From positions 143,177,954 to 143,241,953 of the forward strand of contig CP136064.1 in the NCBI GenBank assembly GCA_032622095.1: 64,000 nucleotides of DNA. The letters run 5' to 3'. Origin of the DNA: Siphonodentalium dalli (taxonomy: Eukaryota; Mollusca; Scaphopoda; Gadilida; Siphonodentaliidae). A program made the position numbers and the translations under genes. Position 1 is the stretch's first letter; each line of letters opens with the position of its first letter. A model generated the notes under the pieces. The model saw nothing but the letters and a program-made list of their open reading frames with translations, was not told the origin of the DNA and searched no databases. This document shows positions 38,311-51,587 of the stretch, in pieces.

Positions 38311-41300
38311 AATTGTTGACGAATCACGCACAACGGATACCAAGCCATGGCAATAGCTCAAACTTTACAAAGTAAAGTTGAGCTAATGATTAGAATGTTG
38401 ATGGATTTTGTAACTCCACACAAAATATTATTACCATGAACAATATTAATGGCTTCGAGCATGTCCACACACCAGCTGAGTCTTTCCTATTACTTTAGCT
38501 GAATTATAAATATGTTGAGAGTACCGGTATAGCAAAAAAGTTGGGAAGTTTTTTCTATGAATATAGGCTGATATAGTGGCATTATCATACTCACAGATTA
38601 GTGCAGTAGTGATCTATGAGGTGAGGAATGGCTGAGAACGTATGAGGAGATCCTTGTATATGAAGTCCACCCTCCAACGACTCTATCAGGTAGTGATCAA
38701 CATTTGTGTGCTCCTTGTGCAGTGTCTGTACAGACAAAGCTAGTGTATTCATTTGACTTGAGTTTCGCACGATGAATGACTAAAAATGAGAAAACAACCA
38801 ATTAGTAAGATGCAAGAAAAAAATCTCCTTGACTGTAATTTATGTAACGAGCAACAAGAGCTTGCTATTAAATATGATGCTCATTGCACATTCTATGCTG
38901 ATGGGCATCATTGTAGAATAGCTTGTCTTAGAGCTTTCTGTTTGCAATCAATTCAAGATTGCATTCTTTTACGACAACTAAATGATAGCCTTCTGCTTTC
39001 GAACTTCTGTATTTGATCATGAATCTATTAGCGTGAGTATTTATCAGTAATACAGACAGTGACTCCATGCACCATGAAGGCAGATAATCACAAGGTGATT
39101 TAATCAAGTGCATGCTGGTGCATGTATAAATATTTGCTAGTGCATTGTCATCAAAAAGCCCTTGATTTAGAGTGAGACATCATTAATTATACAGAAATGC
39201 CTCCACTGTATGTTAAAAAACATAACAAAAACATTTTGTCAATAAGATAACTGAAATTAACTGATTCTGTGTCTTAAGGAGTGTTTATACCTGCGAGCTG
39301 ACACATGTTAAATATTGTTTGCTTTTATATTAGGCCAGCCAGCCCTGTCAACCGAGCCAGCTCAGTTTTATATATAAAGAGACTGGGCTATGATACACAA
39401 CAACCGATAAAATTCTATGAATATGAGACAGACATCCGTGTGGGTCTAACTTCACTTTGCCGATAAACTATCATTACGCTGGCAATAGAGGTCAGGTGTG
39501 AGTTCAAGCACACTAGTTTCTCTCTATTTTTATTTTGTGATATTCAGTTCTCTTGTAAATTTTGGTCTCAAAACATGTCGGAACGAGAGGCTGATCACGA
39601 TCGGCAGATGTTAATCCATTCCTTGGTGATAGTAAATTACTATGATCGGAATCATAAATGAGAGTTTTGATGTTGAATTATAGAGTATACTGTTATGTTC
39701 TATTATAGACAAATGTACATAACACAAATTATTGGAATTTATGGGTCACTCGCATTTATATAAGAAAATGCACTGGTACAGGATCTGTAATGCTGCACCA
39801 ACACAGCCTTGGGTTAAATGTGAAAAAGGTGACCTGGACATGGAATACTTGGGTTAAGAGAGTCCAATTTAAGTTTACAATGATAATGTATCAAATTCTA
39901 CCAACCTCACTGCTGACCCATTAATATCAATTATATAGCAGAGCTGTCAACAAATCACAGGCATTGTTTATATTGAAGGCTGGCATCTCTATTAAACCAA
40001 TAACATTTATAATGACCTCAAACCATCTGTAGAGTGATATACTCAGCTATGCAATGCAGCACAGATGTTCTAGTCTACGGTTAATATCATGTGATGTGTA
40101 TTGTTGAAATTTTTTTTAATTAGATACCATAGCTTTCTTTATCTGTACATTGGCATAAGAGACATCAGAAAATAATAGCCTTAATTAATAGCTAAGTAGT
40201 CCAAAGGCATGGGATGAAATTGGTGAATTGGGTTTAAAGTCGCTCCAAACAAATCTACCAGTACATAACACAAGATTTTGGACAGATTTAAAGCAAATTG
40301 GTGTGGTGACTCGGGGTATCCTTGGCAGAGTTATAATGGTGTTAGTTTTTCAAATTTGTTTAACTTTTAAACTTAAAAAAAAAAAATTCATTATTTAAAC
40401 AAAATTTTTTTTAATTTTTTTTTTAAGAGTGAATATATTGTTTCGAAAAAGTTAAAAATAGTCGGATCAAACCCATATTCGAATTCAATCTGTATTTGGG
40501 GCTGAGAAACTCGCATGGTTGTGATCAGATAGAAAATGTTTCAGTTATCGCATTATGTGTAAAGTGTCTACAGACGGACAGATGGACGGACGAACGACGA
40601 GTGGTCAATCCGGACGTTGACACTATGTTTTACGATACTATGTATGGTATGGGTAAACATAAAAAACTAAATTTTGAAGTGGTATTAAGAAATGGTTGGA
40701 GATCTTTTACATACATTGTATCGATTTAAAACAAGAATGGACTATAACAATATTGACTTAAATTCTGACACCATCACAATACGAGGCTGTCTGAAAAGAT
40801 ATGTCATCGCAAAAGGATGTGTACATGGAATATTCGGTGTGCAGATGCCATCGCCAATTACGAATGAATCATCGGAGGAAGAGTGGAAAGTTATACTTGC
40901 AAAGATAAAAGTCAGAAATAGCTCTGGGATATAAGCGTATCATGGAGAAATCAAGGAACTGATCGAGGCAAGGTTAAATTTTGGTGTCAATGAAGGGGAC
41001 TCACAGTAAACTGGTGGAAGAATTTTATGACACCATGGTGCTAATCTGGTTTTGTTGCAGTCGACACCAACACCACCACCACAACCACAACAGCAACAGC
41101 AACAACATCTTTTTCACAATGCCGTACAACAGTCATGACTTGCTAAACTTCTCTGCCAAGCATGTGCTCGTCTTAAATGAAGGCATTGCAATATCAATTG
41201 ATTGGCTATTACTGTGTCACAAACTCGAGTATTGTTTCTCAGAAGGCCAGCTTTTGTCTTATAAACACCTCGTGCGCTCAGCTAATTGGACAGAATAATG

Positions 41301-41982
41301 TTTCAAAATGACACACAACCGATAAAATTCTATGAAAATGAGATAGACATCTGTGACTCCACTATCTGCAAATGAAAATGTTATTCAGACAGTCAAATTA
41401 TCTTTCCAGACCAATCGTATACTGTTCTCAATATGTTTATACTTCTTTAAGCAAAAACAAAATTGAGATAATCTTTGGAAATGATTTGCTATTTTATGGA
41501 TTCATTTTATCTTTTATAATTGAGATAAATTTTAAATCATGTGCTTCACCCACATACAAAAGCACATGGGAATGAAGGTGTTAATTACGCCACCATGTGG
41601 TTGGCAATACAATCCATAATTTGAACTTTCTCCAGGCAGTTTGGCCCAGGGTAGCTTTTGTCCTATAAACACCTCATGCTCCCAGCTCAGTTAACTGGGC
41701 TGGCTCGGTTGGCCGACCTCATATAAACAGGCCCTCAGGGTAAATCATATGATATAATCCAATATAAATAATCCTTTTGATAAGTTAATTTGAGAGTATT
41801 TGAGTATTCAAGTCATGAATTGTCTCCCATTTTCAGGTGAAAGACTATGGTACATTCTAATAAAATGATCCTTCCCCAGGCCTTCCACTGGGATAGCAGA
41901 ACAGGGGAGGGAGGCAATAAGAGTATATATATGCCCCCTTGCCATTCATTGAGAGGACAAGATAACATGTGTGCCTTTTTTG
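38311..41982. other. Non-coding interval with minor repeats
   Basis: A small hairpin (TAGCTCAA...TTGAGCTA) lies at 38354-38385, A/T runs at 40373-40427, and a CAN-type microsatellite at 41065-41107. A ~45-bp direct repeat containing aaccgataaaattctatga occurs near 39403 and 41313. Diverged inverted segments around aaccgagccagc lie at ~39357 and, reversed, ~41692. ORFs near 40496-40934 and 40981 are unrecognised. I cannot support a gene here. Confidence 0.5.
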
Positions 41983-42372
41983 TTAACCCTTTACCCAACA
42001 AACCGGCCAAATAAAGCTTCAACAGCCTAAAATATCTTCGGTCTGTCTCAATAGAACCATACAAATATGGATATCATTGGAACCGGCTCCTTGACCACAT
42101 TGTGATAGTTACAGTTATGCCCTGTGCTAATGCATTCTCTTATATATGCGAGTCGACCATAGGTCACCTCGCATATATAAGAGAATGCATTGGCCTAAAA
42201 AAAATATTTTTTTAATACTTTTTACCATTTTTTCTTACATTCTTTAACAATTTTATAATTTTTAATGTGTTAAGCCAATGCATTCTCTTATATATGCGAG
42301 GCGACCTATGGTCGACTCGCATATATAAGAGAATGCATTGGCACAGGGCCATTCTGTTGGGTAAAGGGTTAA
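41983..42372. mobile_element. TTAA-flanked MITE with nested hairpins (390 bp)
   Basis: It starts TTAACCCTTTACCCAACA at 41983 and ends TGTTGGGTAAAGGGTTAA at 42372, a perfect 18-bp terminal inverted repeat including the TTAA that piggyBac-family elements duplicate. Inside are two ~66-bp hairpins (about 42128-42193 and 42274-42341), each with arms of CCAATGCATTCTCTTATATA-type sequence. The two hairpins are themselves reverse complements of each other. No ORF. Confidence 0.85.
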
Positions 42373-43255
42373 AGCATTGACTGATTCAAATTGTCTTATT
42401 TTATGCCACCAACTCTTTTCAATTCCTCTTCCTGGTATATTGCCAAAGTCATCAATACTGTCAAAGATATAAATTGCATCTGGGCAAGCACTCCAATAAA
42501 TTAGATTTCAATTTTTCAAATTCCCAGTGGGAAATTGGATACTTCCATTTTCAGATTTCAGACTGCCATCTATAAAAATTTGATATTTCGTAAAATAACC
42601 AAGCTAGAAAAATAAGTGGAAAAGAGCATTCCTCTCATTTAAATGTTAAGCTGTATTTACGAAATCGAGATAACCATATTAAAATGTTGGCCTGAGAGAG
42701 CGTTGCTGTTATACTTGTCTGAAACATCAAGATTGGGCACGACACCTTAATTATAGCACAGGATGCCGACAACACATCTTACTGCCATCGGGGATCCTGG
42801 ACACTTCCCTGCCCATTTGATAAACATATTATACTGATGAAAGTATACTTATTCAGTTGCTATCAACTTAATTTTAGTAAAAAAAAAAAAAATTAGCAAG
42901 CTGCCCACATTCAAAAATAGGTTGTCAGTGATGTTCATGCTTCAAAACATCAAACCAAAGAAAAAATAGAAAGAGTTGACATATCAGAACAAAACAGCAA
43001 TAGCTTCAGTAAGCAATACAGTATGTGCCAACATCAAGGATGTCGATTCATGACAACAAACTACAAACATTGCGTCATGTGATGATCGTCCGAGCAAAAA
43101 ATAAATTTTGCGACATTGATGAAACTGGTCCCATGTATTCATACCATCATTTCTGATAAAACGGCATAACAACTATTGACCTAGAATCTTTACTTTCAGA
43201 GGAGATAGAGACACAATGCACTCTAGTCCAAATATCAATGTTTAAAGGCCCATAA
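42373..43255. other. Non-coding spacer
   Basis: About 880 bp, AT-rich. From ~43120 it blends into the sub-repeat that contains accatcatttc. I see no gene or RNA. Confidence 0.5.
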
Positions 43256-46200
43256 CTCTGGTGTTTACCAAGCAATTTCAGCAAAAACTAAATATGGCCC
43301 CGCTATGACACCTGCTCCTCCCCTGTCCCTTATCTGACATTGACCGAACTGGTCCCATGACTTTGTACCATCATTTCCAATAAAACAACATCAATTATTT
43401 ATCTAGATTCAATAGCTTCGGAGGATAGAGACAAGACAATCTAGTCCAAATATCAATGTTTGAAGGCCCATAATTCTGTGACGATCGGAGCAAAAACTAA
43501 ATTTGGCCTCACTTTGACCCCTGCTCCCCCCTTCCGTCCCTTATTTGACATTGACTGAATGGGTCTCATGTCTTTATACTGAAAGTTTCTGCTGGGGTAA
43601 AAATATTGGGTCCCTTGGATATGACTGGCCGATGATGGTTCTGCTAGCCATAGGTGATTTTTTTTTAATTTAATGTCCAGAAACCCTCATTTCCTTGCAC
43701 ATGAGGAGATCTAGATACATGTTCTAAGTAATAAGTTCATTAAAATTTGAAACCAGGAATGAAATAAAATAGATGCAAATAATCACATACCGATATTTAT
43801 TATTTGAAAATGTATGAACAGCAACAAAAATTCTGGTCGCGAATAACAGATGTCCCATGTCATGTATAGCATGCGGGAATGAATATACCCAGTTTACAAT
43901 GTGGCAGTCATTTTTTCACAGAATGTATGCATGATCATAAATTATTTTATAGATGATGAAAGTCAAAGCTGTATTTGTTTATATAACCCCTGAATAGATT
44001 GTAAATTTCCCATTTCGATATATCGGCTCTTCATTGTCGTTTATTAGGACATGATGAATAGACTGGAGTCGGGACAAGGCAAGCTGCTAAAATCAACATT
44101 ATCGAGTCATTGCATGAAATCAAAACCGAATTTTCAGCACACATATGTACATCATTTAAATCGCAAATGGCCACTACAAACACAAGCTTATCATAGTTGC
44201 AAGAATCACAGGTAATGAACACCTATGGAAGTAAGACCCATAACTCTCAAATATATAAAGAATATAAAGTCTCAACGGGTTGCCGATTTAAAATATGCAA
44301 AAGGTTCTGAAATTGCTTGGTATATTGATATATAGACAATAGATCACACTGACATCAACAAAATCTCAGCCAAGACAAGAACGAGACTTACAAAATGAAA
44401 TGACTTCCTTGTTGGTATGTTGGTAATGGCAAATTTAACTTGTCTTTACGTGTACATGTATTTGCCCAAACCATTATATTAGATGAGGGTTGTGGGGTAT
44501 ATGCATGTGTTAAGGATCAAATCGGCAGACTCATGTGCAAAGTGGGAGATTAACCGGGTCTGTCAGAATGCTAATTCACTGGCACTAGAAAATACTGATT
44601 CAAAATGATTTTTTTTATCATCAAAAGTGCGTCCCTTTGATGCAGCCTGTGCCAGTATAGCGCAAACCCTGTTGTACCATCATTTCCAATAAAACCAAAA
44701 ATACCAAATATTGACCTAGATTCAATAGTTTCAGAGGAGATAGAGACACAAGGCACTTTAGCCCAAAATATCAATGTTTCAGGGCTCCTAACTCTGGTGT
44801 TTACCAAGCAATTTCAGCAAAAACTAAATATGGCCCCGCTATGACACCTGCTCCTCCCCTGTCCCTTATCTGACATTGACCGAACTGGTCCCATGACTTT
44901 GTACCATCATTTCCAATAAAACAACATTAATTATTTATCTAGATTCAATAGCTTCGGAGGATAGAGACAAGACAATCTAGTCCAAATATCAATGTTTGAA
45001 GGCCCATAATTCTGTGACGATCAGAGCAAAAACTAAATTTGGCCTCACTTTGACCCCTGCTCCCCCCTTCCGTCCCTTATTTGACATTGACTGAATGGGT
45101 CTCATGTCTTTATACTGAAAGTTTCTGCTGGGGTAAAAATATTGGGTCCCTTGGATATGACTGGCCGATGATGGTTCTGCTAGCCATAGGTGATTTTTTT
45201 TTAATTTAATGTCCAGAAACCCTCATTTCCTTGCACATGAGGAGATCTAGATACATGTTCTAAGTAATAAGTTCATTAAAATTTGAAACCAGGAATGAAA
45301 TAAAATAGATGCAAATAATCACATACCGATATTTATTATTTGAAAATGTATGAACAGCAACAAAAATTCTGGTCGCGAATAACAGATGTCCCATGTCATG
45401 TATAGCATGCGGGAATGAATATACCCAGTTTACAATGTGGCAGTCATTTTTTCACAGAATGTATGCATGATCATAAATTATTTTATAGATGATGAAAGTC
45501 AAAGCTGTAATTGTTTATATAACCCCTGAATAGATTGTAAATTTCCCATTTCGATATATCGGCTCTTCATTGTCGTTTATTAGGACATGATGAATAGACT
45601 GGAGTCGGGACAAGGCAAGCTGCTAAAATCAACATTATCGAGTCATTGCATGAAATCAAAACCGAATTTTCAGCACACATATGTACATCATTTAAATCGC
45701 AAATGGCCACTACAAACACAAGCTTATCATAGTTGCAAGAATCACAGGTAATGAACACCTATGGAAGTAAGACCCATAACTCTCAAATATATAAAGAATA
45801 TAAAGTCTCAACGGGTTGCCGATTTAAAATATGCAAAAGGTTCTGAAATTGCTTGGTATATTGATATATAGACAATAGATCACACTGACATCAACAAAAT
45901 CTCAGCCAAGACAAGAACGAGACTTACAAAATGAAATGACTTCCTTGTTGGTATGTTGGTAATGGCAAATTTAACTTGTCTTTACGTGTACATGTATTTG
46001 CCCAAACCATTATATTAGATGAGGGTTGTGGGGTATATGCATGTGTTAAGGATCAAATCGGCAGACTCATGTGCAAAGTGGGAGATTAACCGGGTCTGTC
46101 AGAATGCTAATTCACTGGCACTAGAAAATACTGATTCAAAATGATTTTTTTTATCATCAAAAGTGCGTCCCTTTGATGCAGCCTGTGCCAGTATAGCGCA

Positions 46201-46327
46201 AACCCTGTTGTACCATCATTTCCAATAAAACCAAAAATACCAAATATTGACCTAGATTCAATAGTTTCAGAGGAGATAGAGACACAAGGCACTTTAGCCC
46301 AAAATATCAATGTTTCAGGGCTCCTAA
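43256..46327 (+). repeat. 1,536-bp tandem duplication (two copies)
   Basis: 43256-44791 and 44792-46327 match at a constant offset of 1,536, with only isolated substitutions (for example catcaattattt to cattaattattt, and tgtatttg to tgtaattg). Both copies carry ~300-bp sub-repeats marked by accatcatttccaataaaac and aactctggtgtttacc. The ORFs in them are short and merely duplicated. Confidence 0.92.
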
Positions 46328-49170
46328 CTCTGGTGTTTACCATGCGATTTGGGAAACCGTTTTCATATTTGTAATCAGAAACTCATCGAGACCTTTTATT
46401 CCGTGTTTGTTGACAATCGGAGCAAAAACTAAATTTGGCCCCACATCGACCCCCTCCCCTGACCCCATCCCATATTCGACACTAACCAGATTGGTCTCAT
46501 GTCTTTATACCATCATTTCCAATAAAACAACATATCAATTATTGACCTAGATTCAATAGTTTCGGAGGAGATATAGACACAAGGCAGTTTACCCCAAAAT
46601 ATCAATGTTTGAGTTCCCATAACTCTGGTGTTTACTGTGCGATTCGGGAAACGTTTTCATATTTGTAATCAGTGATTCATCGAGACCTTATGTTCCGAGT
46701 TTGGTGACAATCAGAGCAAAAAATTTGGCCCCACTTTGACCCCCTGTATTTGTTTATATAACCCCTGAATAGATTGTAAATTTCCCATTTCGATATATCG
46801 GCTCTTCATTGTCGTTTATTAGTACATGATGAATAGACTGGAGTCGGGACAAGGCAAGCTGCTAAAATCAACATTATCGAGTCATTGCATGAAATCAAAA
46901 CCGAATTTTCAGCACACATATATGTACATCATTTAAATCGCAAATGGCCACTACAAACACAAGCTTATCATAGTTGCAAGAATCACAGGTAATGAACACC
47001 TATGGAAGTAAGACCCATAACTCTCAAATATATAAAGAATATAAAGTCTCAACGGGTTGCCGATTTAAAATATGCAAAAGGATCTGAAATTGCTTGGTAT
47101 ATTGAGGTGCCCAAGCAGGATATATAGACAACTAGAAGGTGACCGGGCTTTGACATTGAATTGACCATTTTGAAGGTCAGGTGGGGTCACGATTTGACCC
47201 GCCCAAAACACTCCCTGGAAACAATTACCACTAAGTATCAAATTTCGTCAAAATCCGTCTGGCAGTTTACCAACACCAACACCCCAAAAATGGTGGAAAT
47301 TGGCCCAGCTGATACCGGGAAATCGGCCCAGCGGATACCGAGATACCCTATGTATCAAATTTCGTCCGTAAAAATCCGCCAGTTTTACCCGATTTGATTT
47401 CCACTAAAGTATATAAACGCGCCTCATATACACACGCTCGTTAATTATCAAGCTTCAACGTAAAGATAAATTAGCATTGTGTAGGAAATTTTAACTAATT
47501 ATTTTCTCGCCGTCAAAGTTGAACAATGTCGATGTTGTTGGCATTGACGGTTTGGGGCCACCGGTAGATTCCAACAGCGAAATAGCATTTCAGCTAAATG
47601 GATTCTTGGATGAGATTCCAGACCCGCGGGGTAAATGTAAACAACTTGAGCCTATGCGTGGTGTAAATATACAAAAAATAAATCTATCGACAATAGACCT
47701 AAGAATATCAGCTGTAACAAAATTTATATATCAGAAATTGTAAATGATTTATTTTGGGATAGATACACGATTCTTAATAGCCTGCAAATTAACAATATAT
47801 ATTGTAAATGTTATAATTTTGGGGAAAATACACGATGCGTAATTGCCTGCAAATTGCTTACGTTCGTCAACGTATGAATATAGAGTTATCCTCCCTGCAT
47901 CGCAGTGCTAAATTCCGGCGTGTTAGCACTGCGGATCCCGATATATGAGTTTTGAAGGTCAAGGTGACGCCACACAGACAAATGGACGGGCCCATGTTCG
48001 TTCCCGGGTAGAATTACGTGTCCGTACCAAGTTTGGTCGAAATCGGTCCAGCCGTGTTCGAGTCCATCGCGAACACACACACACACAGATCTTCCAAAAT
48101 ATATAATAGATAGATCACACTGACATCAACAAAATCTCAGCCAAGACAAGAACGAGACTTACAAAATGAAATGACTTCCTTGTTGGTATGTTACCAATGG
48201 CAAATTTAACTTGTCTTTACGTGTACATGTATTTGCCCAAACCATTATATTAGATGAGGGTTGTGGGGTATATGCATGTGTTAAGGATCAAATCGGCAGA
48301 CTCATGTGCAAAGCGGGAGATTAACCGGGTCTGTCAGAATGCTAATTCACTGGCACTAGAAAATACTGATTCAAAATGATTTTTTTTATCATCAAAAGTG
48401 CGTCCCTTTGATGCAGCCTGTGCCAGTATAGGGCAAACCCTGTTATACCATCATTTCCAAAAAAAACAAAAATACCAAATATTGACCTAGATTCAATAGT
48501 TTCAGAGGAGATAGAGACACAAGGCACTTTAGCCCAAAATATCAATGTTTCAGGGCTCCTAACTCTGGTGTTTACCATGCGATTTGGGGAACTGTTTTCA
48601 TATTTGTAATCAGAAACTCATCGAGACCTTTTATTCCATGTTTGTTGACAATCGGAGCAAAAACTAAATTTGGCCCCAAATCGACCCCCTCCCCTGACCC
48701 CATCCCATATTCGACACTAACCGGATTGGTCTCATGTCTTTATACCATCATTTCCAATAAAACAACATATCAATTATTGACCTAGATTCAATAGTTTCGG
48801 AGGAGATATAGACACAAGGTAGTTTACCCCAAAATATCAATGTTTGAGTTCCCATAACTCTGGTGTTTACTGTGCGATTCGGGAAGCGTTTTCATATTTG
48901 TAATCAGTGATTCATCGAGACCTTATGTTCCGAGTTTGGTGACAATCAGAGCAAAACATTTGGCCCCACTTTGACCCCCCGTCTTCCCTGACCATGCCCC
49001 TTATTCAACAATGACCAAACTGGTCCCCATGTCTTCATACCATCATTTCCAATAAAACTGCATATCAATTATTGACCTAGATTCATTAGTTTCGGAGGAG
49101 ATAGAGACACAAGGCACTTTCAATAGTCCAAATATCAATGTTTGAGGGCCCTTAAAACTCTGACATTTTT
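46328..49170 (+). repeat. Third, disrupted copy plus ~300-bp sub-repeats
   Basis: 46745-47107 and 48107-48580 together match most of the 1,536-bp unit; they are split by an insertion. Sub-repeats with accatcatttccaataaaac continue on both sides (near 46510, 48449, 48745 and 49038) at about 295-bp spacing. Confidence 0.85.
47127..48110 (+). mobile_element. ~1-kb insertion, probably a LINE/SINE-type element
   Basis: The uninterrupted site in the other copies reads gacaatagatcac. Here the left side ends gacaactag and the right side resumes with atagatcac after ataatagatag, giving a 3-4 bp TAG/ATAG duplication or tail. The right end has an agccgtgttcgagtccatcg segment followed by (CA)n and an A/T-rich ATAGATAG tail, which resembles RTE-like non-LTR 3' ends as I recall them. 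The 74-codon ORF at 47519 is unrecognised. No reverse transcriptase is visible. Confidence 0.55.
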
Positions 49171-49451
49171 TGTCGGATCGAAACAAATTTGAACAGTAGG
49201 ATCTTTAAAATATTCAGGAGGTGCCTCAAAGATTGGTAAGGACTCAGCTACAAAATATTTTTTACAAATTTTGGTTCCCCTCCTCTTGATCATATCCCTG
49301 AATCTGGCACTGACCGAAACTTCTCCAGTTGTTACTTTCTGAGATATAACAACCCCATTTTTTTTGCATTAAAGGGAGATAACTCTGCAAGGCAGACACA
49401 TAAGCATGCCAAATTCAAGCCCTTACAGTTCCTGATATCTCAGTGCTGGAG
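49171..49451. other. Dispersed-repeat sequence
   Basis: It contains aaagggagataactctgcaa near 49372, of the gggNataactc type also seen near 63233 and 63389. No gene. Confidence 0.5.
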
Positions 49452-49962
49452 AATTTTAAGAATTACAAAATAATTCCATATAAAAAATATGGAAGTATAA
49501 TTATAGAAGTAGAGAGATTCTGCTTGTAGCATTTGTATGGAGTGTAAGGATTGTGAGTGTGTATTAGTGTTGAAACAATTAGTCAACTAGTCGACGTCGA
49601 CTAGAATTTCGGTCGACTGATCGCCATATTTCCCAGAAATGTATAGATAAACATTTCATTGGTAGCAATCATTGATGCATGCAGTAAACTTTCCATATTT
49701 ATCGTCACCCGTGTGTATGATGCACAAACGATTGTGATGGAACCCAAAATACGACTGTCTGGTCGCGGTAACCGTATATTAAAAACATGTTTCTGATCTA
49801 GATATTCAGTATATTTCCGTATACAAATGCTACAAGCAGAATCTCTCTACTTCTATAATTATACTTCCATATTTTTTATATGGAATTATTTTGTAATTCT
49901 TAAAATTAAAATTTTACACTCCATACAAATGCTACAAGCAGAATCTCTCTACTTCTATAATT
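49452..49962. mobile_element. Foldback element with ~90-bp inverted arms
   Basis: The left arm 49452-49545 (gaattttaagaattacaaaa...gtagcatttgtatgg) is the reverse complement of 49820-49907. A 40-bp part of the arm starting atacaaatgctacaagcaga is repeated once more at 49923-49962. The interior contains a tagtcgacgtcgacta palindrome near 49590. No transposase. Confidence 0.8.
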
Positions 49963-50841
49963 CCTGTTACAGTATGTGGTTCGCCGGAAAAACGGGACAC
50001 TTTCGATGTCTCATCGATTGGAACAATCATTGTTCGGCTAAGTCTCAACAGCAGATTTACTGTACACGTTCCCATATTCAAAATTGGGCACCTTTGATCT
50101 ATAATATTCTACGTCCGACATTGCAATAGATATGTGATAATAGTCTGTCCATGCGCCGGAAATTAGGAAGCTTGTTGCATGCAGCTGTTTCGAATTCTCT
50201 CTACAGTATTTTATGATCGTCACTTTGTCTCGGGATCGCTTGCGAACATAAATTCAACGCTGAAGTTTACCCCAATATTATATGATACGAGTGATGTTGA
50301 TGATCCTTACCTATCAATAAAGGCTGTCAACAGTTATAAATATACTGATAAATATGCATGTTCAAAATTTTGTTTTATTCTCTAACCAATAATTAGTGGG
50401 AAATATATTGTTTTTAAACCAACAGCAATATATTCTTCTACTTTTGGTCAACATTTTGGAGTTAAAATGACAAATGCTAGCCCGGTGTAACAGGGGATAT
50501 CTCCCCCCCCCCACCCTGGATATCTCCCCCCCCCCCCCCCATGTAAACTAAAAACTAATTTCACTCATTTGATATCGTTTGGTCCTGAAATGGCCAGAAA
50601 AATGTTTTTTGAGATTTAAATTAAAAAAAAAAAAGTGACAATTTTTTTGTATTCACGCATTTGATTGTTTGTTCCTGGGGTGGGTGGGGGAAATGTCAGG
50701 GTCGTAATATCTTCCCCCCACCCCCACCAAGCACCTACATGACAAAAAAATCATCTTATGGTTTTATCACTTAATTTGCTTTATATAGTTGTGTTGTGGT
50801 CGTATATTCTGTTAACGACCAATATTCGTTCCTGTTATCAG
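49963..50841. other. Non-coding interval with C-runs
   Basis: ORFs at 50179 and 50796 are short. Two C-runs (50503-50512 and 50526-50540) follow repeated ggatatctccccc. I see no gene. Confidence 0.5.
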
Positions 50842-51531
50842 TGTATCACGCGGTGATAGAGCGTGATTCAATTGTGACCAAATTTCCTCGGAAATCAAAT
50901 CCTTCATTCCTGATATTGAATATTCCAATACTGTTCAGATGCAATCGATATGTATATAGCTGTGAGAGTGATGGGAGTCATAACGGTTTCGACTGTGGAT
51001 CAACAATGTAATTATATGTGGATTCGTACAAGTGTAGTAGACGTGGATCTGATTCACGCTCAATGAATGTCATATCACTACGTTGAAATCGCTGGCGTTG
51101 TTGTGGGTACCGTTGGTAAAGATGTTGTGGGTACCGTTGGTAAAGACCACATTTTCGAACTGAACGATATACGCTCAAACTTTCGCGCCTTCACCGTCGA
51201 CAACTGAATTCGAACACAACTTTCATACTTTTCTACTCATATCGGCCACAAATATGCCCGCCAACGTGTAAGTGTTACGAATGCATACTTAGAATACCAG
51301 ACAGACCATGAGTGAATGATATTGATTCTGTTTCATTTACTTACTCAGCTGATACTGATTGGAATACTATCGATTCTGATGATAATTCACCCGGCTGGTT
51401 TCGATCTTCATATGACACCGTGCTATTGGGATGCATACATCTGTGTTCTTTAGTGACATTTGTTGTGGTATACTGTATACTATTTGATAAGTTGATTTCA
51501 ATAGTGGTGTGTTTATAGTTTTGGAGGACCA
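50842..51531 (+). repeat. LTR-like repeat, copy 1 (upstream of BEL/Pao gag relic)
   Basis: It begins TGTATCACGCGGTGATAGAG and ends GGAGGACCA, giving TG...CA boundaries. It matches 61373-62015 along its whole length with isolated substitutions and two deletions in copy 2: ~24 bp (one of two gtgggtaccgttggtaaaga units) and ~25 bp (around gcccgccaacgtgtaag). It lies ~140 bp upstream of a gag-type ORF, where a 5' LTR is expected. A possible primer-binding site, TGGTTCCTAACTTCGG, occurs at 51579, so the LTR might end near 51578 instead. The short ORFs inside are not convincing proteins. Confidence 0.7.
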
Positions 51532-51587
51532 TATATTCGAGACTACCCTAGTTTTCTACGAGATTTTAGCAGACACATGGTTCCTAA

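Noticed and set aside
40496-41298. Three neighbouring ORFs (77, 80 and 105 codons).
   Set aside because: No recognisable domains, low-complexity His/Asn run in the third, and no consistent frame or splice context. A diverged transposon ORF cannot be excluded, but I cannot support a gene.
51312-51518. 68-codon ORF with a hydrophobic segment, also found at 61796-62002.
   Set aside because: Conserved only because it lies in the LTR-like repeat; position inside an LTR makes a protein unlikely.
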